64,000 bases of DNA from Gigaspora margarita (Eukaryota > Glomeromycota > Glomeromycetes > Diversisporales > Gigasporaceae): NCBI GenBank assembly GCA_009809945.1, contig WTPW01000656.1:150416-214415 (forward strand), given 5' to 3'. The translations under genes and the position numbers were made by a program. How positions within the stretch are numbered: the first letter of the stretch is position 1; the number at the start of each line of letters is the position of its first letter. This document shows, one piece after another, positions 23,247-35,439 of this stretch. The notes below the pieces were generated by a model. It saw only the letters and a program-made list of their open reading frames with translations. It had not been told where the DNA came from and ran no database searches.

Positions 23247-24817
23247 ATGACTGCAAAATTTTTTGAAAGCCTTTCGAATAATTATCTTGAACTTCTTGAA
23301 GATGAAGAAGACTTTAATCTAATTATTGAGATTGGTAAACCTCCTAACATTAAAATGTTCAAAGCACATTTAGCTATTTTGAGATATTGGTCTTTATATT
23401 TTCAAAATAAATTAAAATTTGTTAAAAAAAAATAATGATATTAAGGCAATTAATTTGAAAAACGTTTCTATGCAACAATTTGAAATCATTATTAAGTAAG
23501 TTATCTATTACTTCAGTTTATTAATTATATAGTATTACTTTCTTATTATCTGATATTAACAAACTTAATAATACAAGGTATATTTATGGTAGAATAGCTT
23601 TATTAGAAAATCTTGACATATCATTTATCTTTGATTTAATGCTTATTGCATACGAATTTTTTCTTGATGAGTTAGCAAAACATCTCAGAGCTATTTTAAT
23701 TGAATCAAATTCTCGCTGGCTTAAATTAAATTTTACTCGCATTTATCAAGAAAGTTTCCAAAATAACAAGCTTAAAGAGTTACAACAATGGTGTAACAGC
23801 ATTATAGTCAAATATCCAGATATAGTTTTTGAATCAGATAAGCTTGCCTCTATTCAAGAAAATGATTTAATTTGTTGATTAAATATGATGATTTACAAAT
23901 AGAAGAAATTAAAATTTGGAATTATATTATAAAATGGGGAATCGCTCAGAATAAAGGTCTATCTTCTAATCCTGAAGATTGATCTAATGAAGAATTTCTA
24001 GCATTAAAAACTACTTTAAAAAATTGTTTACCTCTCATCCGTTATTTTCAAATCTCTGGTGAAAATGTTTCCGAATTTATTATGCCATATCATCAAATTC
24101 TTGAAAAAAATCTTTGGAAAGATTTAATAAATCGTTTTATGGCACCAAATGAACCAATTACATCAATAATCCTTTCACCTTGTGTTATTTTGACACAGAA
24201 TTACCACATAGATCTGACATACCATTTTCAAATACCATTATAGAAGAACATGCAGCTGAAATTACTTTATGGATTGATAAAAATGCTAATGCATATTCTA
24301 TATCAAATAATCCTTATGAATTTAAATTACTTCTTCGTGGAAGTAGAGATGGATTTAATTCTGCTACATTTTGGAATCTATATGATAAACAAAAAAATTG
24401 TGGTTATTAAGGTTAAAGGTACTGATGAAATTCTTGGTGGGTACAATCCTGTTTCGTGGGATAAATCATTATATGGTTGTTATATGGCTTGCAATGAATC
24501 TTATATTTTTTATTAAAAAATGGTACATTCTCGAATTCTATTTTAAGTTATGTCATTTTCTACAAAATGCGATTTACAATGATATTAGTAATAGCCCAAA
24601 TTTTGGTAGTCTTTATCTAAGAGGTAGGGGAAGTGATTTCGATCAAAATAAAGGATATCATTGTTTTGATAATCCTAATTATCCTCAAGTTCATCGTTAT
24701 GAAAAATGAATTAGAAATATGGATACGTATTCATGTGAAGGTAATAGTGTTTCATTCTTTTCAGCTAAAGAATATGAAATATTCCAGATTCATAAAAAAA
24801 AGCAATACAACAAATAG
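23247..24817 (+). pseudogene. BTB-BACK-TLDc domain protein, broken
   Basis: Starts at ATG 23247 with TAKFFESLSNNYLELLEDEE, DFNLIIEIG and FKAHLAILRYWSLYF (BTB/POZ). A surplus base in an A run near 23430 shifts the frame, which resumes as NDIKAINLKNVSMQQFEIII. An intron at 23496-23577 joins to KYIYGRIALLENLDISFIFD, FFLDELAKHLRAILIESNSR (BACK) and PEDWS-like, where TGA replaces the Trp codon at 23980. The TLDc part follows in three frames: LLLRGSRDGFNSATFWNLYD, VVIKVKGTDEILGGYNPVSW, SLYLRGRGSDFDQNKGYHCF and FFSAKEYEIFQIHKKK (end 24817). At least five disabling changes are visible. Intact BTB-BACK-TLDc proteins of this type form a very large family in Rhizophagus, thought to act as Cullin-3 adaptors; this copy looks non-functional unless the shifts are assembly errors. 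Confidence 0.85.
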
Positions 24818-25330
24818 TATTAATTTAAACTAAATTGTCTATGTAAAAATTTTTTATTACAATTTTATTCTTATACAATAAAAAGTGGGACCACTGGAGC
24901 CTAATTTTTTGGTTAGTTTTTTTTAGCTGCAATTTGGTTTATTAGATAGTTTGATTGTCCATATTAAGTTTTATAAATAAAAAATATAGTATTATAAAAA
25001 TTTTGAATATATTGTTGTTAAATGTATATAGTATCTATAAGTTATTTAAAAACATTAATTTATTTATTTTAATTGTAGATTAATTATAAGTAATATTTTG
25101 TTTACATATGGGTGGGTTCCAACGATTTCTGTGTCAAGTTTGTGGTGCATATTTGAGTTGATAAAACTTTTAAGTTTATTATGTTAAAGTTAGAATTTAG
25201 ACTAAGGTTAGAGATTTGGTAATTATATTGCAAAGTTACTCAAGAAAACTTAGAGCATTAAATACATGCCAAACCAAAAAAAAATAATAAATTCAGAATC
25301 AAGCATTGACGCTAATAGCGAGATTATTTT
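24818..25330. other. Intergenic, no gene seen
   Basis: AT-rich sequence between the BTB pseudogene and the fold-back element. No exon, repeat or element end was recognised. Confidence 0.5.
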
Positions 25331-26722
25331 AGGGTATCAGTCATACAACATGTCAGATGAAAATAGGTCCAAATGTTATCTATAATAAAAATTATAATAA
25401 AAACATATGAATTTATTATAAACTTCAAGCTGAAGATTATTTTCACTTTACTAATTAACTTAAAATTAAATTTTTAGAAAAATAGAGCAAAGGGAGGAGA
25501 AAAAGGTGGTACAAAAATCAGATTAAAATTTTACCAATTTTGCACGATTTCTAAATGTAACTTTGTCAAAAATAAATATTTACTAATTTTAAAACAATTA
25601 TTATAAAATGCACTTATGGTAAATTAGATTTGCAATTCCATATAACAAAAACAAAAAAATAAATTTTTAAAAACAAAAAATAAAATTTGATTACTTTAGG
25701 GTTAGGGTGAGGCCTGGGATTTTATCGGGCATTAGTATATACAAAATTTAGCAAGTAATTTTTTTTATTAGTGTCCCAAAGTTGGTTTCATAAGCAAAAT
25801 TTTGAGATATGAATGTTTTTTTACAAAAAAATGAAATTTTATGTTACACCTGATCTTAAATTTTGATTGGCTATTCTAATAGTTTTGTATAACATGGTGT
25901 AAAACACTATAGGTGTGTTTTAGTAAAACTCTTTTAAAACAGCAAATATATGAAAATTATGCTATTAACAACTTTACTTAGGAGCCGGAAGTAGGTTACC
26001 TTTTAAGAATAATGTGAAAAAATTTTAATTTGTAATATAAAACCTTTTTTGTCAAGATAACCTGCTTTGGGCTTCTAAGTAAACTTGTCCAGCAGGTAAT
26101 TCTAATCACATTGAGGTCAAAATGCATTTTCTTGGACTTTTTACTAAGTGAAAAATGGGTTTAAAGTTGGAAAAAAATTTTTTTTTTCTTAAAAGAAAAA
26201 TTTTTTTTCTAACTTTAACCCCATTTTTCACTTAGTAAAAGGTCTGAGAAAATGTGTTTTGACTTTAATATGGGTAGAATTATCTGCTGGACAAGTTTAC
26301 TTAGAACCCAAAGCAGGTTATCTTGACAAAAAAAGGGGTTATATATTACAAACTAAAAATTTTTAATATTAGACTATAGCTAACCTATTTTTCTTACAAG
26401 ATAACCTACTTCTGGCTCCTAAGTAAAGTTGTTTAGAGCATAATTATATATATATATTTGTTGTTTTAAAATTAGTAAATATTTATTTTTGACAAATACA
26501 TTTGAAATTATGCAAAATTGGCAAAATTTTAATCTAATTTTAATCTGATTTTTGTACCACCTTTTTCTCTTTTTCTTGCTCTATTTTTCTGAAAATTTTA
26601 ATTTTAAGTTAATTAGTAAAGTGGAAATAATCTTTAGCTTGAAGTTTTTAGTAAATTTATATGTTTTTATTATAATTTTTATTATAGATGTCAATAAAAC
26701 AACATGTTGTATAACTGGTATT
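25331..26722. mobile_element. Long fold-back (palindromic) element, arms about 500-600 bp
   Basis: The outer arms 25331-25602 and 26455-26722 are inverted copies (TATCAGTCATACAACATG against TACCAGTTATACAACATG on the complement; AGAGCAAAG, AAAGGTGGTACAAAAATCAG and so on in both). The inner arms 25955-26180 and 26195-26440 (AACTTTACTTAGGAGCCGG, AAGATAACCTGCTTTGGG) are also inverted, meeting at an A/T tract near 26190. The left arm is about 300 bp longer because a telomere-tract miniature element interrupts it. No transposase is present. Confidence 0.82.
25605..25890. mobile_element. Telomere-tract miniature element, copy 2 (inside fold-back arm)
   Basis: Contains TTAGGGTTAGGGTGAGG (about 25696), GGTTTCATAAGCAAAATTTT and the right terminal words TGTTACACCTGATCTTAA and TTTTGATTGGC. 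The left terminus is decayed, so its exact start is unsure. The opposite fold-back arm lacks it, giving a relative age. Confidence 0.65.
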
Positions 26723-27127
26723 ATATAGAAGTTTCAATTGAAATGTAGAAAGGCTTAATTTGAGTAAAGTTAGTGATGCAAATTTCAGATTTTTATAAAT
26801 AAGGCAGTTTGCAGTTGAACTTTGCTTAAAAGCTAATAATATTTAATTTATGATCTGTCTAGAAACCAGTGAGAAAATATACTAAATTGTGGGGATATGT
26901 TTACTATTGTTGAAGGTGGAATATCCAGGCTGGCATCAAAAGGATGGACAACCACCAATCACCAAGAAGAAAAATATCTTATGATATACCACTGATATAC
27001 CCAATGGTGAAAGGCAGTCAATTTGAAAAAGTTAAGGCATATTAGATATATAGTGAGTCCACAAAACAGTTCTTTTATTAAATAAGGGGCAAGGAAACCA
27101 AGATCAGCTTCTAATTATTTTATTTAT

Positions 27128-27684
27128 TGTTGCAAATGATCATGAAATCAGATAATAGTAAAATCCACATGATCTATGTATTCATTGTATTTCTAAAATT
27201 TCTGAAAATTGTGTAAACAATCAATCTAATCAATCTACACTATGTAATCAAAACAATCAAATGCTATAATTGGGGAGTTAATTCAATATTGCCTATATGC
27301 TGCATAAATCACATTCTTGATATCTATATATAAAAGACCTTCTAACTATATCAAAAAGGTGACTCTAACTTTAACCCTAAACACGAGGCAAAATTTTTTT
27401 TTGTTAGTAGTTTTATAGACTCTTTTTTGCCTTGTAGTTAGGGTTAGTGATAGGGTTAGGGAGTCTTTTTGATATAGTTAGAAGGTCTTTTATATATAGA
27501 TATCAAGAATGTGATTTATGCAGCATATAAGCATAACAACCAGTTATAGCAGTCAATTGTTTTGTTAAGTAGTATAGATCAATTGGATTGATTGTTTACA
27601 CGATTTTTAGCATTTTAAAAAATCCAATAAATATGTAAATTATGTGGATTTCACCATCATCCAATTTTACAATTATCTGCGACA
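27128..27684. mobile_element. Palindromic Mutator-like miniature element, copy A (557 bp)
   Basis: Starts TGTTGCAAATGATCATGAAA and ends in the inverse of TGTCGCAGATAATTGTAAAA. A perfect 9-bp duplication TTTATTTAT flanks it (27119-27127 and 27685-27693), the length usual for Mutator-like elements, though this target is low in complexity. Arms of about 250 bp include ATGCTGCATAAATCACATTC and GACCTTCTAACTATATC with their inverses. Telomere-like AACCCTAA / TTAGGGTTAG tracts flank the centre. Relatives: 59752-60228 and a relict at 3899. Confidence 0.82.
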
Positions 27685-28157
27685 TTTATTTATATCTATC
27701 AATTTTATATAATCTTTTTATACTATTTTTACTTCATATAGGATTTATAAATTTTATTCTAAACTCACAATTCTTTCTACTCAAATAGCAGAATCATATT
27801 ATTTGAAAATTCATTGATCTTTTATTCAATATCCTTTCTGATTTAGCTAAATATTTTTGATCAATGGTCTGTGTGCAAGAACTGGTTTTTCAGAGATTGA
27901 TTATGTTACTTCTAACAAAATTAACATTATATGTTTCTAACTGATCCATCCTATTGCTAACGATTCTTCTCACCTTAATTTTTCATGTTCTGTAAAAATA
28001 AAATATGATTTCTCCTATATTTTTTTTATTATAACTTAAAACAAACTAATCTAAAAAAACAGATTCTAAAGAAAAAAATACATTTAGCTTAACTTAAATA
28101 AATATATAAAAAAAAAATCAAAAAAAATTATTTAACATTGTGTTCTCTTTTTTTTTG

Positions 28158-29150
28158 TTATACTCCTCTTAACCCTTCATTGTATACAGATACAACTGAT
28201 AATTGTTTGATAATATAAAAAATAATCCCTGCTACTATAAAGATAAGACCAACAATAATAATAATATATCCAAGTTTCAACAAGGAGGAATTGATATTTA
28301 TATTAGTAGTGCTATTTGAAATATGTTAATTCACAGTTATATCTTGGCTATAAGTTGAGTTTTGAGGTTCAGGAATATTAGTAACCAGATTGGAAATAAC
28401 CTAGTTATTGTTAATATGAGAAAAAGATACATTTGCAGCTTGATTAAAAAAATTGCTTCTCATGCAAGAATCACAAATATTCATTTGCTGATTGTTTGAT
28501 AAATTTGTAACTTGACTAGAAAAATTAATTCTCATGCAAGAATCACAAATATTCATTTGATGTTTGCTTGATGGTTCTTGAGGAAAGATAGCGGTACCAA
28601 TATTTTGGGGAACTAAAGGTTAAGATGTATTGGTAAGCATAGTATTATTACTCTGAGAAACTGAAGGATAAGGTGTATTGATAAGAATAGCATTATTGTT
28701 CTGAGGAACTAAAGGCTGAAGTGTGTTTTGAGAATTGGTAAGAATAATATTATTATCATGGAGAACAGAAGACAGACTGTTTTGAAAATTGGTAAAAATA
28801 GAAGTAATATTAGATATGTTTTGAATTATTATAATTAGTACTTATTTTGGAAAACAATTTGTGGTAGGTATTTATTTTGTAAGTGGTCTTGGCAATTAAT
28901 TTGTCAATTATTGATATTAGATTGCATAGGCTAGATATATTGAGAATAAACAATTTGGTTACTTATATTCTGAGTATCAACAATTTTCTTGATTTGAAGA
29001 TGTCTGTTTCTTGTTATGTAGATTGTAATCTTGTTCTGTTGAGTAATAGTGCATCATCTTCATATTTTGTTTTTCAGTTAGTTGTATTCCATATCTATTA
29101 CAGTAATTTATGCATAAACTGCAAAGACAGTCTTTAACATAGAAATGCTA
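28158..29150 (-). pseudogene. Cys/Asn-rich single-pass membrane protein, decayed; function unknown
   Basis: On the minus strand the order is: CLCSLCINYCNRYGIQLTE (about 29125-29070); after a stop and shift, Asn/Gln-rich text (VDTQNISNQIVYSQYI); a repeated SQSNN-TMLTNTS / PQNNNAILINTPYPSV pattern; then two near-identical 90-nt units each starting MNICDSCMR (about 28565-28470). A C-terminal hydrophobic span LGYIIIIVGLIFIVAGIIFY (about 28270-28210) is followed by a short tail and TAA at 28158-28160. At least three in-frame stops (TAG, TAA, TAA) lie between 28630 and 28320. The composition suggests an extracellular low-complexity stalk with CxxC motifs anchored by one membrane span. I do not recognise the family. 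Confidence 0.6.
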
Positions 29151-30339
29151 CCATGAATTGTTGAATTAAGACATAATTAAATGATTTTACAATTTAATTT
29201 TTTAATTAATAATCCGTGATTCAACTGGATAAAATAATCTGCAATCATTAAGTAAATATGACAGAATTTAATTATGAAAATCCTAATTTGTAAATGTACA
29301 GATTTTTTTTATACTTATAGAATATTCACAAAAATTTACTCTCGTTATAGTAAAGAATCAGTGTAGTAAAAATTTTTGAATTCTACAAAGATTATTTTAG
29401 TCTAGGGACTTCACTATGATGAGAGTAAGTTGTTATGTTTCAAACCACCCACCCACTAGTTAAGAATCAATCTACTTGCTACTCAAGAATCACTACTCAA
29501 CTACCTGCTATTCACAAAACCCACTTGCTAATCAAAAACTAATACCTATGTATTAATTGAGAGCCTCAATTTAATCTTCCACTCGTGATTAAGAGCCAAC
29601 TACTAGGGACTGGACTTGAGACAGCTCATAGCTTAAAAAACATAGTCTTGACTCAAGTTAATTTGAACTAAGACTATGTTTTTTAGGCTACATGTTAACT
29701 CGAGTCCAGTCTTTACTAACAGTTCAATTTTAAAAATAACCTACATACTATATAGTTTAATTTAACTTGACTATAATTAAGTTCATAATAATGCTAAATG
29801 TATATAAAATTTATAATAAAAAAAAATCATACTTTATTTATTATATGTATTTTATACATATACTGTATATTTTTTAACATACTTATAATCGGTTTTATCT
29901 TTATTACTAATAAAAACACCAGTATTATTCCAATTATTTAATAAAATCAAACAGTAAGCTTATAAACAGTTATTTAATACATAATTTTATTTAAATTTTT
30001 AATACGCATCGCATTGATCATTCTATTCATCCTATAAGTAAAATTAGTCATTATTAGGTGGAGTTAAAGCAACAAACCATACCATCAGGAACTTTAACAT
30101 AATTAAAGCATTGACTGGGTTGACTTGCTAAAAATATATTATCATTACTAGCATTTAATATATGACAGATTCAGAAATTTTTACAATTAATATTACTAAC
30201 ATTTTTAAAAATATAAGTGTTATTACCTGGGAGTTTTGAAAGATTTAAAAATTGACTTGTATAAATAGCTTGTGGGTGTGTTTGATGTTTGAATCATGTT
30301 GTTTTGATTTGATTTGATTGCATGATAAGAAATTTATGT
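29151..30339. other. Intergenic between minus-strand pseudogenes
   Basis: Apart from one palindromic element listed separately, nothing recognisable. Positions 30045-30085 (GGAGTTAAAGCAACAAACC) resemble 30825-30860 and 32006-32035, suggesting duplicated intron or flank material of the neighbouring kinase gene. Confidence 0.45.
29604..29718. mobile_element. hAT-like fold-back element, about 115 bp
   Basis: Starts TAGGGACTGGACTTGAG and ends in the inverse of TAGTAAAGACTGGACTCGAG. The inner arms CTTAAAAAACATAGTCTT and inverse leave a short loop. No convincing target duplication. Confidence 0.65.
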
Positions 30340-30621
30340 CTAAATCCTTAACTTGCTTATATAATCTAGCTTTTTATTTTCAGATCTATCAAAAAATCTC
30401 AGTATATCAGCTAATTCACTAGCAGTTGATCAGTTTTGAGGATCTGCATTTAAGCATTTATTCATCAGATTCAACAGTAATTGAGGAACCTTTCATCTAA
30501 TTTTAGGTTGGTAACCTAGACAAATATCAGTTTGCGAATATAAAAATTGGTATTAATATAGAATTAAAATCAGAATATCATTAATCAGCAGAATTAAGTT
30601 CACAAACCAAGGCATAAATAT

Positions 30622-30809
30622 TTGTCACAGCTAAAGCTAAAAATTAGGGACCTCGATTTAAAAATATAAACCTGACCAACATCCATCTATACTCTTTACT
30701 AACCTATTCCTTACCCTAGCTATTAAAAAAAAGTTAAAAAAATACACCCCAAATATTCTTGAAGGTTTCATATTAAAATAATTAAAATTTTCAGTTTTAG
30801 CCATGACAA
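30622..30809. mobile_element. Miniature element, TTGTNNNAGCTRAAGCT family, copy 3
   Basis: Begins TTGTCACAGCTAAAGCTAAA and ends in TTTTCAGTTTTAGCCATGAC then AA, its inverse. Shares TTTCATATTAAAATAATTAA with copy 1. It sits inside the kinase pseudogene. Confidence 0.65.
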
Positions 30810-31597
30810 AGCCTGTAAGTGTAAAGATCAGTTATTATTGAATAGAGTTAAAAGCAGCAAATCAAGTTCACAAACCCAAGAACTTAAATCCCTATTTATC
30901 ATTACATAGTGCTTTTCAACTTACTTATTTGCATTAATTACTTCAGTCAATGTATGAGTTTGAAAATCAGTATTAATCTGTAGAATTAAAATCAGAATTG
31001 TCATTAATTAGCAGAATTAAATCAGAGAATCAAGCTCATAAATCAAAGCATAAATACTTAATTCCATTATATAGCACCTTTAATCGTATCAATCATTTTA
31101 TTATGACAAATAAATAAATATCAGATTCTTTGGTATATGGATAACTTCAGGAGTAATATATGGTAAAATTTCATAAATGCCATCTGAATTTGATTTTGAT
31201 GCAATATTAGCAGTTATCGAAAGCCCTAAATCTGCGATGTATGCACTTAATAAAATATTTTCACTATGTAAATTAGAATAAATAAATCTTGAGATAAAGA
31301 TTATATGCAATAAATTGTAACATATTTAATCAATCTCTCCAATCCATTTGTACCATGGCATGTGATTTTTTTTGCAAAGCAGCGTGGTGTTTTAATATCT
31401 CTTGCTAATAATGCAGTTATTGATACCTGATTAGTATGCTTTCTAAAGCATATTCCATTTATCTTTTGATACACTGAAATATCTTAAAAATGATAGATCT
31501 TTAAGACTGTTCTCATAATATGCTTTTATTTATTATTAAAGAAAATATATTTAAGTTGTTAATTTTAATGATAAATAATGAATATAATTAATAATAA

Positions 31598-31865
31598 TAG
31601 GGTTTCTCAAATTCAAATCAAATCAAATATTGGATCAATTTGAATTTGATCAAATCAAATTGACCCTGATTTGAATTTGGTTTGATTCAAATATTTGGAT
31701 TTGAATTTTATTTGAATTTGAATTTTTAATAATAATTTCAAATAAATCAAATATTTGTCAAATCAAATCAAATTTGGCCAGATTTGAATTTGATCAAATC
31801 AAATTTGAATTTGATCAAATATTTGATTCAAATATTTGAAGATCAAATCAAATTGTGGAACTCTA
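31598..31865. mobile_element. hAT-like element with CAAATTTGA subterminal repeats, copy A
   Basis: Starts TAGGGTTTCTCAAATTC and ends in the inverse of TAGAGTTCCACAATTTG. Flanks are AATAATAA on both sides (31590-31597 and 31866-31873). The interior consists almost wholly of overlapping TTTGAATTTGATCAAAT-type words. Copy B at 54230-54661 shares the same internal order. Confidence 0.8.
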
Positions 31866-31990
31866 AATAATAAGAATTACCTCTATTATAAATTCTTTAT
31901 GACAATTATTTGATTCATGAAGTAATTTAAATGCAACAGACCCTCTATAATAATAACAATTGTTCATTCATATAGATCATTCCACTTATA

Positions 31991-33589
31991 CATAAGTATA
32001 AAGATTAGATATGGAGTTAAAAGTAGCAAAATTTACAAGTAATAAGCATAATACTTACTTATTATTACCTAATATCTTCCCAATAATTATGTGCATTAAT
32101 CACTTGACTTAAACAGTCTAACTCCTGGTATTACCGTAAAGGCACTGTAACAAAACCTGATCTGCTACATTTTACCAATTTTTAAACCATAGTAGACCCA
32201 GGTTTAGTACACACTAAAAGGTTATATCTTAAAAAAAAATTAAAGTGTATACACACTTTGCATTTACAATAGGGCAGTCTAATTATTTTAAAAACCCCAT
32301 ATTTGGATTTAATTTATAGTGGATCTAAATTTGATAGTATTTTCAAGCATAATATACTTTAAAAGCATAAAAGTTAAGAAAACAATTACCAAAACCTGAA
32401 TAGTATCATTCATTAAATCCTATTATTCAAAGCATTCTTGCAATGAATTTGTTGTAAGGTAGGTTAAAAATTAAATGCCTTGATTTGATTTATAGTCTTA
32501 TTAATAGAAGGTTTTATATAGTAAATGCCACGTGCTTACAAAGTAAAGATTACCAAAAGAAAAAAATAATATTTAATAATCTTATAATCAAAAGCTTAAG
32601 TTTCGCTCTATCTTTTTGTGACTTTAATACCATATTTGTATAGAAATTTGGTAACTTTACATAGAATCTAAAAATTTTAATTTAGCTTTGTCTATATATG
32701 ATCTCTATCACATTTTAATCCAGCTGACTAGTGGATTATCAATGAAGAAAAATTATAGATATATATGTATTTTCTAATTTCAAAGTAGTTTTTCTTTGAA
32801 ATTCAAAATTTGGTTAGTGAAAAAAATGTTTCCCAAAAATTTAGGAGCTGCATAGGGAGTTAGTTAATAGACTTGCTAATTTTGATAAAGTATCTGTATA
32901 AAAAACTTTTTTGACTTTCCAAATCATGTTTTTTAGTAACAAAATGCCTTTTAAAAAATCTTCTTAAAAATCTAGTTTTAAAATAATTTGTAAATTTATA
33001 CTAATCACTATAATAAATATAATTTATATATTACATGGTTTTTCTTATATTTTAAGAACTATATTGACTTTATTTTATAAAATTTTATTTTGTTTGTGTG
33101 AACTGTATATCTTTTTTGAATTATATAATATCAATATCAAATAAATTTTTGTATAATACCAGTTTTTAGAAATATCTAATATGGATATATATATTATGTA
33201 CTTTAAAAAACACTATCTTTCTGGTGAAAAAAATTGAATTTGTTGCTCTAAAAAAAGACCAATAATCTAACTGTTCATAAATTATCTCTTTTGAATTATA
33301 CAGATCAAAAAATTTTTAAATTCTGCTAATATAAAAAATTATTTTAATTTAAAGTTCGATTCATGAATAAAAACTGCTGATTCATGATTTTTCAATTCAA
33401 ATTTAGTACTATTTTTAAATAATATAAAAATTAATTTTAATTCCAATTTTATAAACTTAATTTATATTTATATATTTCTAAACTGGTTTTGAAAATGAAA
33501 TATACCCAGTATGATTACCATAGTAAAATTCTTGTATATTGAATATTATTTCTCTAATTCAAACTTTAAATAAATATACTTGTCAATAT
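31991..33589. other. AT-rich stretch without recognisable gene
   Basis: May hold further decayed exons of the kinase gene (to the left), but no motif could be read. No element ends were identified. Confidence 0.45.
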
Positions 33590-33835
33590 TTATCAATCTG
33601 ACCCATTCTGACTGAATTTAGTCAAAAATCACAAGATTTTTATTTTTAACAAAATAAGATGAAAATAAAACTAATTGAACTAATCAAAGAGAACTAAATA
33701 GTAATCTACTTGTAAAATTTATCTATCTGGCTCATTCCAACTGAATTTGGTCAAAAGTTACAGAATTTTTATTTTCAGCAAAATCAAATAAAAATAAAAC
33801 TAATCAAACTAATCGAAGCAAACTAAATAAAACTC
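33590..33835. repeat. Tandem duplication of about 125 bp, two copies
   Basis: Copy 1 (TTTATCAATCTGACCCATTC, GACTGAATTTAGTCAAAAAT, AAAATAAAACTAAT) is followed at about a 125-base period by copy 2 with roughly one change in ten. Confidence 0.8.
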
Positions 33836-34040
33836 ATATAATTTATTATTTAATGTTCATTTGCTAACTGACAAAATAAATTTAGCATACAACAAAAAAT
33901 TGAAAGTTGTAAAATCACAATTTACAAACAGTTATAGTGCTATCATTTTTAAAATTATCAGAATCATACTTTATATCTAAACTTTACCTTTTATTTTTAT
34001 TTTTTTTAATTGTTTCTCTATAACAGTATAAAATTCATTA

Positions 34041-34830
34041 CTATCAAATTTTAGTACGGATAAATGTGTTCATGTGAAATACTTTTACTAATTCTTTTCC
34101 CACATTATTTTCAAGATTATTATATGAAAAATCTAATAATATCAAAACTTTATTTTTACAAAGAGCAGATGCTAATACTTTATTACCTAAGCCCAAAATG
34201 GTATAGTAAATATCTAAAGTAGCTAATATATTGTTATTGCAAAGAGCATTTACTAGCACTTTCCTTTTCAAAAAACCAAAGTTATTAAATAAAAGATTCA
34301 AAGAAATCTAATTATTATTTTCAATAAGAGCATTTGCTATTGGTTGCATATTGATATAGTCAAGATTGTTGATTGAAAGTTTTAAAGTAGTTAAGGAGGT
34401 ATTTTTATAAAGATTAACTGCTAGTGCTTTTCCAATATCAGATCCAAGTTCATTACTTGAAAGGTCTCTTGTTGTTAATATATTGTTATTACAAAGAGCA
34501 TTTACAAACATATTTCCTTTCAAAAAAACTAAGCCCATTATGCAAAAGATCTAAAAATGTTAAACTATTGTTTTTAAAGAGTGCATTAGCTAATGCTTTT
34601 CCACTTTCAACCCAAGTTGGTTAAGATAAAGGTCTAAAGAAGTTAAGGTAATGTTTTTGCAAAGAGCATTTGCTAATGCCTTTTCTATATTAGAACCAAG
34701 CTAATTATTTGAAATATTCAAATAAACTAATTTGGGTTTGTTTTTTAAAAGAGCATCTACTATTTTTTTCTTTTTTAAAAGAACCAAGTTTATTTTTTAA
34801 AAGGCTCAGAACTTCTACTTCCTTAATTTG
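34041..34830 (-). pseudogene. Leucine-rich-repeat (ribonuclease-inhibitor type) protein, broken
   Basis: Minus strand from 34830: IKEVEVLSLLKNKLGSFKKE, then repeats such as NIEKALANALCKNITLTSLD, LSSNELGSDIGKALAVNLYK, NTSLTTLKLSINNLDYINMQ, KRKVLVNALCNNNILATLDI and LLDFSYNNLENNVGKELVKV. About seven 28-residue units of the form L-G-x-x-I-G-K-A-L-A-x-A-L-x-x-N-x-x-L-T-x-L-D-L are visible. Frame changes near 34780, 34570 and 34305 and stops break it. RNI-type repeats form a curved binding surface; the partner is unknown. The 3' end is near 34041. A related fragment lies at 49605-49740. Confidence 0.72.
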
Positions 34831-35439
34831 TTTTATAAACAATCAATTTTATATAATATAAACAGCTGATATCTACACCTTTATAAACTCTAGTTTTGGA
34901 TAAACAGCATAATGGTCAGTTAATAACTTGTAATTTGATAAATTCTTGTATATTGGAATTTGATCAATATGACTAAACTGATATAATTAATGTTTTTTTT
35001 TATCGGCTAATATAAATACAAAAATATATATTTACTTTAAAATTATTTATAAAGATAATATATATTTACTTTAAAATTATTTATAAAATCTCATATATTT
35101 ACTTTAAAATTATTTATAAAGTTATAAAATTCAGTATATAGTACTAATTATATAATGCATAATAGTGCATTTTTACAGATCAGTTTGGTTTTATTCATAA
35201 TATATTATGTATCTCATATAAAATTTTTCAAAAGTCATATATAAAATGAAATTCAGTATTATTAATATAATATTATTTTTAATTAGTTTTATAAAAATGT
35301 TTAAATTCAGTAAAAAATACAAAAAAATGGATCAAAATTATCTACAAATATGATTGCATTGTATTAGGTATTATCATAAATTCATAATAACTAATGACTG
35401 GTAAATAATTGTAGTTATATTGCAATATATAAATCATAA
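34831..35439. other. AT-rich intergenic stretch
   Basis: Only a three-copy tandem repeat (35022-35121) is recognisable. Confidence 0.5.
35022..35121. repeat. Three-copy tandem repeat of about 35 bp
   Basis: ATATTTACTTTAAAATTATT followed by TATAAA occurs three times with short variable joints. Confidence 0.85.

Larger units (their letters stand above)
30340..31990 (-). pseudogene. Protein kinase of the expanded fungal TKL-like group, broken
   Basis: Minus strand. N-lobe: RGSVAFKLLHESNNCHKEF (about 31985-31905), where K in FKLL is the expected ATP lysine, followed by a GTAATT donor. A 268-bp hAT-like element interrupts the next stretch. The catalytic part 31310-31101 reads ISRFIYSNLHSENILLSAYI, ADLGLS and PYITPEV: the HRD motif has become Y-S-N, losing the catalytic Asp, and DFG reads DLG. 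After further insertions the C-lobe reads DICLGYQPKIR, KVPQLLLNLMNKCLNADPQN and STASELADILRFFDRSENK (30529-30345) with stops between. The layout fits the very large Sel1/TKL kinase families of Rhizophagus. Inactive by motif loss as well as by breaks. Confidence 0.75.
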
